64,000 nt of DNA, taken from positions 1 through 64,000 of the forward strand of contig CAZNOG010000011.1 in the NCBI GenBank assembly GCA_964574635.1. Reading direction: 5' to 3'. The notes below the pieces were generated by a model. That model was not told the DNA's origin. It worked only from the letters and a program-made list of their open reading frames with translations, and did not search any database. Both the position numbers and the translations under genes were made by a program. Shown one piece after another: positions 18,190-27,641 of the stretch (positions are counted from its first letter, which is position 1; the number at the start of each line of letters is the position of its first letter). The stretch is from CAZNOG01 sp964574635 (GTDB lineage: Bacteria; Bacteroidota; Bacteroidia; Flavobacteriales_D; Cryomorphaceae).

Positions 18190-19452
18190 TCACATTACTT
18201 TGGTGCGCACCTCGCCGAATCCCACGCGGATTCCCCCTTTTTGGGCGTAACCCCGCATGATGATTGTATCGCCGTCCAAGATGAATTTGCGCTCGCTGCC
18301 GTCGGAAAGGGTGATGGGCTTGGAGCCGCGCCACGTGAGTTCGAGCATGGACCCATAGCTGGATTCGTCCTTTCCCGATATGGTGCCGGACGCCATCATG
18401 TCGCCCCGCCGGATGTTGCACCCGTTTACGGTGTGGTGAGCCAACTGTTGGTCGATGTTCCAATAGAGATACTTGGCGTTGGAGCGGCAGATGGTTTCTT
18501 CTTTTCCGCCTTCGGGGGAGAGGGCTACCTCCAGCTCGATATCCAAGTTGCGCGGACCGTCGATCTTCAGGTAGTCGAGCACTTCGGGGTTTTGATCCGG
18601 GCCCTGCACTCGAAACGGCTCCAATGCGTCGAGGGTGACGATCCACGGCGATATGGAAGACGCGAAGTTCTTGGCGAGGAAGGGGCCGAGAGGAACGTAT
18701 TCCCACTTTTGGATATCGCGGGCGGACCAATCGTTGAAGAGCACCAAACCGAAAATGTGATCGGCGGCTTCTTCGATGGGGATCGGCTCGCCCAAGGGTT
18801 TTCCGTCGAAGGTGATGAAGGCGGTCTCGAGTTCGAAATCCAGGAGTTTCGTGGGACCGAAAACGGGCGGTGCCTCGGGGTCGGGTCGGGTTTGTCCTTT
18901 TGGCCGGCGGATGGGGGTGCCGGACACCACGATGGAGGAGCTGCGGCCGTGGTAAGCCACGGGAAGGTGTTTCCAGTTGGGGAGCAGTGCGTTGTCGGGA
19001 TCGCGAAACATGCTGCCCACGTTGCGGGCGTGCTCCTCGCTGGAGTAAAAGTCGGTGTAATCGCCCACGTGAACGGGCAGGTGCATGGTGACTTCCTTGA
19101 GGGGGACGAGGATTTTTTCGAAGTCGATTTTCCGGATTGCCGGTTCGTCGTTTTCGGCGTCGAAGATCTCGGCGAGGCGGTTGCGCAAGGCGCGGATGGC
19201 CCGTTTGCCGTTTTTCATGAGTGGATTCCAGACGTCGGTCCGGAAGTCTTCGGCGGTAAACCCGGTGGAGTCCAGGGCGCCTGTAGCGGCCAGTGCGCGC
19301 AGGTCGATGGCGTAATCGCCCAGGGCGGAACAAGGTCTTTTGTCGCCGTTTACGGCGCAGATGCCGAAGGGGAGGTTTTGTATAGGGAAGTCGCTGTTTT
19401 CAGGAATGGGTACCCGGGATTTTCGCCGGGGGTCGTTTGCGGTAATTTCCAT
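18190..19452 (-). CDS. fahA: Fumarylacetoacetase
   Basis: 420 residues from the ATG at 19452, chosen because upstream in-frame codons run into a dispersed repeat motif. It hydrolyses 4-fumarylacetoacetate to fumarate and acetoacetate, the last step of tyrosine catabolism. The N-terminal FIPENSDFPIQNLPFG-like segment (PENSDFPIQNLPFG), DYTDFYSSEEHARNVGSMFR, AYHGRSSSIVVSGTPI, FELETAF and GFGEVRTKV match the eukaryotic-type two-domain enzyme. No other tyrosine-degradation gene is in the window. Confidence 0.95.
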   Translation of the reverse strand: MEITANDPRRKSRVPIPENSDFPIQNLPFGICAVNGDKRPCSALGDYAIDLRALAATGALDSTGFTAEDFRTDVWNPLMKNGKRAIRALRNRLAEIFDAENDEPAIRKIDFEKILVPLKEVTMHLPVHVGDYTDFYSSEEHARNVGSMFRDPDNALLPNWKHLPVAYHGRSSSIVVSGTPIRRPKGQTRPDPEAPPVFGPTKLLDFELETAFITFDGKPLGEPIPIEEAADHIFGLVLFNDWSARDIQKWEYVPLGPFLAKNFASSISPWIVTLDALEPFRVQGPDQNPEVLDYLKIDGPRNLDIELEVALSPEGGKEETICRSNAKYLYWNIDQQLAHHTVNGCNIRRGDMMASGTISGKDESSYGSMLELTWRGSKPITLSDGSERKFILDGDTIIMRGYAQKGGIRVGFGEVRTKVM

Positions 19453-19495
19453 TTTGAGGTTCGTCTTGTCACAATCGGTTGATCGGGGTGCGTGA

Positions 19496-19513
19496 GACAC
19501 ACCCACAAAAACT
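19496..19513 (+). repeat. Dispersed CACACCCACAAAAACCC motif, copy 2
   Basis: Plus-strand GACACACCCACAAAAACT, in the glyA-fahA spacer, oriented against the flanking genes. It is the one clear intergenic copy in opposite orientation. Confidence 0.65.
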
Positions 19514-19560
19514 AAAAAAAACGGTTCGGGCGTATGGGTGTCCCTCCGTCATCGAAGGGG

Positions 19561-20835
19561 TCAGTCGCCGAAGAGGGGGTAGGGCGCCATCATGCGGTTG
19601 ACCTCTTTTTTGATGTCGTTGAGCTTGCCGTCGTTTTCGCGGTTGGTGAGGGCGGAGTCGATGAGGTCGACGATGGTTTCCATGTGCTCTTCACCGAGGC
19701 CGCGGGTGGTGATGGCCGGGGTGCCGATGCGCATTCCGCTGGTCACGAAGGGCGATTTGTCGTCGAAGGGTACCATGTTTTTGTTGACGGTGATGTCGGC
19801 GCGGATCAGCGTGTTTTCGGCGTCGCGACCGGTGATGTTTTTCGACCTCAGATCAATGAGCACCAGGTGGTTGTCGGTGCCTGACGAGATGACGTTGTAA
19901 CCGCGGTCTACGAAGGCTGCGGCCATTTTGCGCGCGTTTGCGGTGACCCTCTTGGTGTAGTTCGTGTACGTGTCGGAAAGGGCTTCGCCGAATGCGACGG
20001 CTTTCGCGGCGATGACGTGTTCGAGGGGCCCTCCTTGCGTGCCGGGGAAAACTGCCGAATCCAGGAGGGATGACATCATGCGGGTTTTTCCTTTGGCGGT
20101 TTTCAATCCGAAGGGGTTTTCGAAGTCCTTGCCCATCATGATGATGCCGCCTCGAGGTCCGCGCAGGGTTTTGTGCGTCGTGGAGGTGACGAAGTGGCAG
20201 TGGGGCATGGGGTCGTTGAGGAGCCCTTTGGCGATAAGGCCGGCCGGGTGGGCGATGTCGGCCATGAGGAGGGCGCCGACGGCATCGGCGATTTGGCGCA
20301 TGCGGGCGAAATCCCAATCGCGGGAGTAGGCGGATGCGCCGGCGATGATGAGCTTGGGTTTTTCCCGGCGGGCGACCTCTTCCATTTTGTCGTAATTGAT
20401 CAGTCCGGTGCTTTCTTCCACGCCGTAGAACACGGGTTGGTAGAGTTTTCCGGAAAAATTGACCGGCGAACCGTGGGTGAGGTGACCACCGTGGCTGAGG
20501 TCGAAACCGAGGATGGTGTCGCCCGGTTTGAGAACGGCGAGCATGGCGGCGGCATTGGCTTGTGCGCCGCTGTGGGGCTGTACGTTGGCCCATTCTGCAC
20601 CGAAGAGTTCCTTGAGCCGGTCGATGGCGAGCTGCTCGGTGATGTCCACGAATTCGCACCCCCCGTAGTAACGCTTGCCCGGAAGTCCTTCGGCGTACTT
20701 GTTGGTCATGACGCTGCCCATGGCTTCCATGACTTGGTCGCTTACGAAGTTTTCGGACGCGATGAGCTCGAGGCCTTGTTTCTGGCGGTTCTTTTCTTTT
20801 TCGATGGTTTCGAAAACCAGGGTATCTCTTTTCAT
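19561..20835 (-). CDS. glyA: Serine hydroxymethyltransferase
   Basis: 424-residue PLP enzyme interconverting serine and glycine with tetrahydrofolate. Visible are GLELIASENFVS, YAEGLPGKRYYGGCEFVD, HSGAQANAAAM, ADIAHPAGLIAKG, and TTHKTLRGPRGG with the Schiff-base Lys. The C-terminus is complete. It is divergent from the DCC-family gene; a TAAATTTG box lies about 80 bp upstream. Confidence 0.97.
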   Translation of the reverse strand: MKRDTLVFETIEKEKNRQKQGLELIASENFVSDQVMEAMGSVMTNKYAEGLPGKRYYGGCEFVDITEQLAIDRLKELFGAEWANVQPHSGAQANAAAMLAVLKPGDTILGFDLSHGGHLTHGSPVNFSGKLYQPVFYGVEESTGLINYDKMEEVARREKPKLIIAGASAYSRDWDFARMRQIADAVGALLMADIAHPAGLIAKGLLNDPMPHCHFVTSTTHKTLRGPRGGIIMMGKDFENPFGLKTAKGKTRMMSSLLDSAVFPGTQGGPLEHVIAAKAVAFGEALSDTYTNYTKRVTANARKMAAAFVDRGYNVISSGTDNHLVLIDLRSKNITGRDAENTLIRADITVNKNMVPFDDKSPFVTSGMRIGTPAITTRGLGEEHMETIVDLIDSALTNRENDGKLNDIKKEVNRMMAPYPLFGD

Positions 20836-20912
20836 GGTGTGGATTTCTTTGGTAGAGGTTGGTCTCGGGACGATCCCGGTCCTGTGTGGCTGCGTGACGC
20901 GGCGCGCGGGTT

Positions 20913-20920
20913 CAAATTTA
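20913..20920 (-). promoter_or_regulatory. -7 promoter box for glyA
   Basis: Minus-strand TAAATTTG; predicted leader about 75 nt. It is divergent from the box at 20941. Confidence 0.55.
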
Positions 20921-20940
20921 GAAAATCATTGGATACCCGC

Positions 20941-20948
20941 TATTTTTG
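20941..20948 (+). promoter_or_regulatory. -7 promoter box for the DCC-family gene
   Basis: TATTTTTG ends five bases before the ATG at 20954, implying a leaderless or nearly leaderless mRNA. Confidence 0.5.
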
Positions 20949-20953
20949 GGGTA

Positions 20954-21420
20954 TGCGAAAAAGCGAGCTCGAGCGACTTCCGAAGGGGAAATACCTGGTT
21001 CTTTTCGACGGGTATTGCAACCTATGCACCGGCTCCGTGCGGTTTATCCTCAAGCGCGAACGGGGGGCGGAGTTTTATTTCGCTTCGCTCGATTCGGAAG
21101 CTGCGCGGGAAGTCCTCGCCCACAGAAATGCATCGGACGGAAAGCCGCCCTCGGAGGCCGATGATTCGACTCCCGGGGAGAGTTTGTTGCTGTACGGCGA
21201 CGGGAAAGTGTACGACCGAAGCAGTGCCGCTTTGCGCATCGCAGGGAAGTTGAGGGGCCTATGGCCCACGGCGATGGTGTTTCTGGTCGTGCCCAAGTTT
21301 CTCCGCGACGCGGTGTACAAATGGGTGGCGCGAAATCGGTACGACTGGTTCGGGAAGAGAGAAGAGGCGTGTGAGGTATCTTTTTTCCGGCGGAATTTGG
21401 AAGACCGCTTTTTGAATTGA
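20954..21420 (+). CDS. DCC-family thiol-disulfide oxidoreductase-like protein
   Basis: 155 residues of the DCC (DUF393) family, named for its N-terminal DGYCNLC motif (residues 19-25), which provides a CxxC pair in a thioredoxin-like fold. LYFASLDSE-type strand (FYFASLDSEAARE), SLLLYGDGKVYDRSSAAL and a hydrophobic helix near 100-120 (LWPTAMVFLVVPKFLRDAVY) are typical. The in vivo substrate is not established for the family. It is divergently transcribed from glyA and convergent with the DUF1801 gene. Confidence 0.88.
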
Positions 21421-21452
21421 GAGCGGTGGTTATGCCGCCGCGGGGAGGATGC

Positions 21453-21920
21453 TCAGCGCGAGCGGGGTGTGCGCAGGTTCTTCTGGTAGAGTTCAATCCA
21501 TTGGTTTACGGTCATTTTCCTCATCAATTGGCCGATGAGGTCGAAGGGGATTTCATCGGGTTTTTTGAACCGGATGCAGCTCTTGCCCATGTCGAGTTTC
21601 CGCTTGTCGTGCTTGGGGTACTCGGCTTGAAACCATTCGAGCAGTTCGTGGTCGGCATATACGCCCATGTGGTAGAGGTGGATGGAGTTTTTTCTCGGGG
21701 CGATGGATGCGAAAGGCAGGGGCGATTTTGGATTGCAGTGGTAACCGGCGGGATAGAGGGTGTGGGGAACGACGTATTCGATGGTGCCCTTGCCGACGAT
21801 CGTTTCGAAACCCGTGGGCAAGTTGTCGCTCACGGCTTGGTGGAGCTTTTTGAATGGTTCGGCGTATTCAGGCGCGAGATTCGTGAAAAGGTCATCGATG
21901 GGTTTTTCGTCTGTTTTCAT
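21453..21920 (-). CDS. DUF1801 (YdhG-like) protein
   Basis: 155-residue single-domain cytosolic protein with the DUF1801 pattern: an N-terminal helix (DLFTNLAPEYAEPFKKLHQA), a GTIEYVVPHTLYPAGYH strand pair, SIHLYHMG and a C-terminal KSCIRFKKPDEIPFDLIGQL. Proteins of this fold have no agreed biochemical role. It follows copB on the same strand, with a dispersed CA-rich motif in the 61-bp spacer. Confidence 0.82.
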   Translation of the reverse strand: MKTDEKPIDDLFTNLAPEYAEPFKKLHQAVSDNLPTGFETIVGKGTIEYVVPHTLYPAGYHCNPKSPLPFASIAPRKNSIHLYHMGVYADHELLEWFQAEYPKHDKRKLDMGKSCIRFKKPDEIPFDLIGQLMRKMTVNQWIELYQKNLRTPRSR

Positions 21921-21935
21921 TGCAGGGGGTGTGGG

Positions 21936-21953
21936 TGGGTTTTTGTGGGTTGG
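21936..21953 (-). repeat. Dispersed CACACCCACAAAAACCC motif, copy 3
   Basis: Minus-strand CCAACCCACAAAAACCCA lies 28 bp after the copB stop and 16 bp before the DUF1801 ATG, same orientation as copB. Confidence 0.65.
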
Positions 21954-21981
21954 TAACCACGGGTGGAAAATAGCGATGAAA

Positions 21982-24027
<2,046 letters not shown>

Positions 24028-24157
24028 TGTAGGTTTCGTGCAATTTCCGCGTCCGGACGGATCGGAATATAAACCGTGGAGCCGTGCCGGAAGTTCCGCG
24101 ACTTCACGGCTCGTCGGTATAAAATTAACAAAATTACCGGAGCGGTCGACCGATCCC

Positions 24158-24424
24158 TCAGGCGGGGACGTCCCTGTTTTTCTGCCGGTGTTTGAGGTAG
24201 ATCATCCGGCAAACCTTGTCCATGGCGCGGAATATCGCCGCATCGAAATCCGGAGACTTCGCCATGGCGGTGAGCGTCGCGACGGCGTCGAAAAGCATTG
24301 CGTTGGCCTCCCTGGGAATGCGCTCCACGAAGTTTATTTCCCGGCTTCCTTTCACCGATTCGGAAACGAGCACGGCCTCTTCCTTGGGATCGACCGAGAA
24401 TAACAAGGTTTTGTTTTCCGCCAT
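24158..24424 (-). CDS. Small hypothetical protein after the HNH gene
   Basis: 88 residues, no signal peptide or membrane segment. Mixed alpha/beta start (TLLFSVDPKEEAVLVSESV), a helix around 38-55 (ANAMLFDAVATLTAMAK) and a basic C-terminus. No family recognised. Its ATG lies 15 bp after the stop of the exported HNH nuclease, so co-transcription is likely. An immunity role can be imagined, but nothing in the sequence shows it, and the protein would be cytosolic. Confidence 0.6.
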   Translation of the reverse strand: MAENKTLLFSVDPKEEAVLVSESVKGSREINFVERIPREANAMLFDAVATLTAMAKSPDFDAAIFRAMDKVCRMIYLKHRQKNRDVPA

Positions 24425-24439
24425 ATTATTGGGGTTTGG

Positions 24440-24880
24440 TCAATGCAGGTGACACCGTCCGCTGCGATTGGTCGTCCTGTTTTTGCACCGCAACCCTTTC
24501 TTGGTGGTTCCGTTGCATTGAGTGGCGACCGTCGATTTCGGCGTGGTGGTTTTGTAGGTGATCGTTTTGTTCTTGGTGGTTTTGCCACGGCAGCAGTCGG
24601 TGCCCACTTTTTTGTTGTGGACTTTGCAGTAGCATCCGTTGGATTTGCTGCGGTTGCACTTTTGGCAGAGCAGTTGGATGTTGGATGCATCGCTCGAGCC
24701 GCCGCAAGAGTACGGCGTGATGTGGTCGAATTCCAGATTTTGCGAGGTGCCGCAGCATTGACACACGCCGTTGTCCCTGGCGTAGACCACTTTTTTGGTC
24801 ATTTCCGACACGTACCTGCTCTGTCCGAAGCAGCAAATCCCAAGCAGCAGAAGAGAAAGGGTAAACAGAAGTTTTTTCAT
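24440..24880 (-). CDS. Exported HNH nuclease with Cys-rich C-terminal tail
   Basis: 146 residues: a clear signal peptide (1-20, MKKLLFTLSLLLLGICCFG), then an HNH fold with CQCC at 40-43, the catalytic FDHI (Asp52-His53), Asn67 in SNIQLLC, and CQKCN at 72-76. A Thr/Lys-rich linker leads to a CNGTTKKGLRCKN...CHLH tail (122-146), a small zinc-ribbon-like element found in other Bacteroidota secreted proteins. A secreted nuclease is unusual for HNH folds; nucleic-acid scavenging or competition are possible roles. The gene sits at the left border of the AT-rich accessory island. Confidence 0.8.
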   Translation of the reverse strand: MKKLLFTLSLLLLGICCFGQSRYVSEMTKKVVYARDNGVCQCCGTSQNLEFDHITPYSCGGSSDASNIQLLCQKCNRSKSNGCYCKVHNKKVGTDCCRGKTTKNKTITYKTTTPKSTVATQCNGTTKKGLRCKNRTTNRSGRCHLH

Positions 24881-24989
24881 GGGGCGTGTAAAAACTCAAC
24901 CTAGGTAGAACACAGGGGATTGGAATTCAGCGTGTGAATATAAGAAATTCGTGTCGCGGTGGACCTTGGGCGTTGAATATTCCGCGGAC

Positions 24990-25154
24990 TTACCGATCGG
25001 ACTTCTTTGGCAACCCTTCGAAATAATAAGATTGGTCCAAGCCTTCGAAGATGACCTCGTGGTTGTCGACATCCTCGGTGAGGTGGGCCTCGAGGAGGTT
25101 GCGCAATTCGCCGTCGGTTGTCCCTTGCATGCCAAAGGTAAATACGAATTTCAC
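24990..25154 (-). CDS. Very small hypothetical protein (46-54 residues)
   Basis: An open frame from a GTG at 25154 (54 residues, starting M-KFVFTFGM) or from the ATG at 25130 (46 residues) to TAA at 24990-24992. The product has an amphipathic helix GELRNLLEAHL and an acidic middle (TEDVDNHEVIFEGLD), ending PKKSDR. Codon use looks coding. A TACCTTTG box lies two bases before the ATG, which favours the shorter form if transcription starts there. The truncated IS copy begins 50 bp upstream and may have removed the original promoter. No family recognised. Confidence 0.45.
   Translation of the reverse strand: MKFVFTFGMQGTTDGELRNLLEAHLTEDVDNHEVIFEGLDQSYYFEGLPKKSDR
25133..25140 (-). promoter_or_regulatory. 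-7 promoter box at the small gene
   Basis: Minus-strand TACCTTTG, two bases before the ATG at 25130. Confidence 0.35.
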
Positions 25155-25205
25155 TACTTTGGAACCTTAAAAAGCAAATTGTCCGATTAATAGTGGGCTA
25201 AACCA

Positions 25206-25975
25206 CCGGAATATTTCTCTTTTGAGAGTGTATTGGACAATTCTATTTCCTGATCGATCATGATGTGCTGCGCCCTTGTCGGCGGCATCTCTCGCTCTTT
25301 GGTTACGACGTATTTCAAGTTGGATTTGTGGCGGATTACAAAATTCACCCCCTTGCTGTCCCAAAGCGAGAGCAAGGGAAAGTCATTGTAATACCGATCG
25401 GCCACAATCACGCTTCCGGCTTGCAAGGGAGTGCCTTCGGCCCCTTTATTGTCCCCCGTCTTACCGTCGGTGATGTTCACGTATGCCGGCAATTTGCCGT
25501 CATAATCAAGGAGCGTGTGCATTTTTACGGCACCTTTCGTCGTTCGGAATTTTGCCCAATCAAACAAGGACAGACATAAACTGATGGTGGTTGAATCCAA
25601 CAGATAAACCGGCACCTTGACACGCAGTTTTGAGCGATTGTTTTTCACCTGCTGTCCTAATTGGGAAAGCAACGCGTAGTACGTATCTCTGAACAAGTCA
25701 CTGTCGCGATGCTTGTTCTGATAGCTGATGCTTGATTTTGAAGGTGCGCGCTCAATACCCAAGTGATTCAAATTGCCGGTGGCCTAGCGCAATCCGTTTG
25801 AAATATCCCTGACCGAAGTGCTTTTGGCAAAATGACAAAAAAGCATCGAAACCAGGTGCGTCCAACTGTCGAACCCCTTGTTGCGGTAGTCCGTCTTTCT
25901 TTCCTTGACCAACTTCTTAAAAACTCCACGGTCTATTTTGCGGATGATTTGAAAAAATAATGTGTAATTTGCCAT
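25206..25975 (-). pseudogene. IS4-family transposase remnant (copy A)
   Basis: Starts at the ATG 25975 (MANYTLFFQIIRK; a further in-frame ATG is at 26011). The DUF4372-type N-terminal domain runs to GLR, where an in-frame TAG (25784-25786) interrupts the frame; it then continues as ATGNLNHLGIERA. The DDE domain shows DSTTISLCLS and the VIVADRYYND region, but the sequence is cut off after KEKYSG, losing the C-terminal part with the catalytic Glu. Non-functional on two counts. Confidence 0.85.
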
Positions 25976-26066
25976 TGGAGGTCGGGCGTTTGTTTCAATC
26001 TCAAAGATCAAAAAATTGATCCGAGAGAAACCCCGCCTCCGTTTTTCTATTTAGGACGCTATTGAT
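25206..26066 (-). mobile_element. Truncated IS4-family element, copy A
   Basis: This 861-bp block is base-for-base the same as 28120-28980. It keeps the right inverted repeat (TTTAGGACGCTATTG, ending near 26064) and the N-terminal two-thirds of the transposase. The other end is missing: identity stops abruptly at 25206, inside the transposase reading frame. No target duplication is visible because one end is lost. Confidence 0.85.
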
Positions 26067-26285
26067 GGCAATAGAATATTTCCCAATCCTTTTTCCGATA
26101 AGATATACGTTCAATCTGACGGATATACATTGATTACAATTTATGACTTGTCATCAAGAAAGGTCTTTGAACGACAATTTGCGAACAGGTCTACTCTTGA
26201 TTTATCAGAGCTTGCAAGCGGCCTCTATGTTTATGAAATAAACCGGCACGGAACGATGTCAGTAGGTAAATTAATAAAAAAATAA
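26067..26285 (+). pseudogene. Orphaned C-terminal T9SS sorting domain
   Basis: Immediately after the IS right end, an open plus-strand frame encodes NRIFPNPFSDKIYV (from 26070), then YTLITIYDLSSRKVF, LDLSELASGLYVYEI and a basic VGKLIKK end with TAA at 26283-26285. This is a typical type A T9SS C-terminal domain (PNP opening, LASGLY, K-rich end). It has no start codon and no upstream body, so the IS insertion (or the deletion that truncated copy A) removed the rest of a secreted-protein gene. Confidence 0.8.
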
Positions 26286-26658
26286 GGTAACTACTCAACA
26301 AGCCCTTGTCAACTTTCTGGATTGCAAGGGGTATTATATCAATGCAGGGAAGTGAGGATGTTGAGGAGGTGAAGGATAGCAAATGGGATTTCAAACAATT
26401 TCGAAGGCACATTTGAATACAAAAGCGTTCGGTAGGAATGTGACGAATACAAAACCGACAGTCACAAAAGCATCCGGTATTTCAGCTTTTTAAGAGGAAG
26501 TGATTACTTGTCGGACATCGTGAAAGTTCAATATTGGGAAAAAGTTGGTTTTTTTCTTTCTTTCTTTCTTTCTTTCGAATGGCTTACAGATCGATCTTTG
26601 TTATGGCCCCCGGCGCCGAGAGACGACGCCGTGAAAGTTTCACTAAAATTTAGATGTC
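26286..26658. other. 373-bp spacer without a convincing gene
   Basis: AT-rich stretch between the orphan T9SS tail and the small secreted protein. It contains a CTTT microsatellite (26556-26576). A short plus-strand frame crossing the microsatellite (FFLSFFLSF-like) has no family features and is judged spurious. Confidence 0.6.
26556..26576 (+). repeat. (CTTT)5 microsatellite
   Basis: Five CTTT units plus a final C, preceded by a run of T, about 82 bp before the ATG at 26659. Confidence 0.85.
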
Positions 26659-27018
26659 ATGAAAAAGTTGCTCTTTTTCGGGGTGCTGACGACTGCTTCA
26701 ATTGTTGGTTTCAGCACAAATGTGTCCGCTGATGGACACAAAGAAAAGGCAATCATCGCATTGACCGAAAAAGTGCCGGCCGAAGTGATGAGAGAATTCG
26801 AATCGACGTTCGTTTTTGATGATGAAGGATATTTCATCGGCGCTAGAATAGACATGCTCCGTCCATATCTGAACAGTGCGGAAATCCTCGGCTTGGTGAG
26901 AGGCCTTGTCGGTGCAAAGGACATTGTTTACGAAGGGTATAAGCCGAAAAGCCCCCGAGGTTGCAAAAGCAATAATCGATGGGTATGCGTACTGCGGAAT
27001 ATCGATGAAGTGCATTGA
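26659..27018 (+). CDS. Small exported hypothetical protein
   Basis: 119 residues with a signal peptide (about 1-24, ending NVSA-DG). The mature part has helices EKAIIALTEKVPAEVMREF and AEILGLVRGLVGAKDIV, and two Cys near the C-terminus (GCKSNNRWVC) that could form a disulfide after export. No family recognised. It is followed by a strong terminator at 27055 and preceded by a tetranucleotide repeat. It lies between the two IS copies, in AT-richer DNA than the housekeeping genes. Confidence 0.65.
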   Translation: MKKLLFFGVLTTASIVGFSTNVSADGHKEKAIIALTEKVPAEVMREFESTFVFDDEGYFIGARIDMLRPYLNSAEILGLVRGLVGAKDIVYEGYKPKSPRGCKSNNRWVCVLRNIDEVH

Positions 27019-27054
27019 TGTGATCCGTGAAATTTTAGTTAACCATGATGGCAA

Positions 27055-27082
27055 ACCGACCGGAATCCCCCGGTCGGTTTTT
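27055..27082 (+). terminator. Rho-independent terminator
   Basis: A perfect 9-bp stem ACCGACCGG/CCGGTCGGT with a 6-nt loop is followed by five T. Confidence 0.9.
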
Positions 27083-27106
27083 GGTCGTCTCTACACCTCT
27101 TGACTC

Positions 27107-27547
27107 GTGAGGCACTTGGTCTTCTTGTTCTTGCTTCTGCCGCTCTCGTTGTTTTCCCAAAAGGTGTACGACCTCGATGGGTCCTACGCTGTATTGACAG
27201 CTGATCCGCATGCCGACCGACACATCGATTACCTGCTGTTCGTCCATTCGAGCCACAAGTGCGGATATTGCCGACTGCTGAGGCGGGACATGGCGCGGCA
27301 AGACCTCCCCGATAACCTGCGCATGGTGTTCATGGAGTACGACACGCCCGAAGCTTGGATCCTCGATGCCGACTCCACCTACCGGGGCGCAGAGGTGCGA
27401 CGCGTACCCGCCGAACGCGGGGAGTACAAAGTCAAGATTTTCCCCACCTCCCAATTGGTGCGATCCCGCGACTCATCGGTGGTCAAAAAATACAAAGGCT
27501 ATCCCTATGATTTTTGGGAAGACGTTTTTAGAAGGGTGAGAAAATGA
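27107..27547 (+). CDS. Exported thioredoxin-fold protein
   Basis: 146 residues from a GTG start directly before a signal peptide (RHLVFLFLLLPLSLFSQ). The mature domain has a CGYC motif at residues 52-55 (SSHKCGYCRLLRRDM) and a cis-Pro-type strand KIFPTSQLV, the two marks of a thioredoxin-like oxidoreductase, placed near the N-terminus as in small periplasmic thioredoxins. The CxxC suggests disulfide reduction or exchange in the periplasm; the partner is unknown. It is isolated between a terminator and the full-length IS. Confidence 0.75.
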   Translation: MRHLVFLFLLLPLSLFSQKVYDLDGSYAVLTADPHADRHIDYLLFVHSSHKCGYCRLLRRDMARQDLPDNLRMVFMEYDTPEAWILDADSTYRGAEVRRVPAERGEYKVKIFPTSQLVRSRDSSVVKKYKGYPYDFWEDVFRRVRK

Positions 27548-27641
27548 TTTTTTTCAAGCCGCGGCGAGAGCGTTCAGGATTTTTGCATCGGATTATCTGT
27601 AGGGCATCTCTAAAAACTCAATTCCGGTTGCCGGTTTGATC

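Noticed and set aside
26508..26732. Plus-strand frame crossing the CTTT repeat
   Set aside because: It is made largely by the repeat, overlaps the signal peptide of the next gene in another frame, and has no family features.
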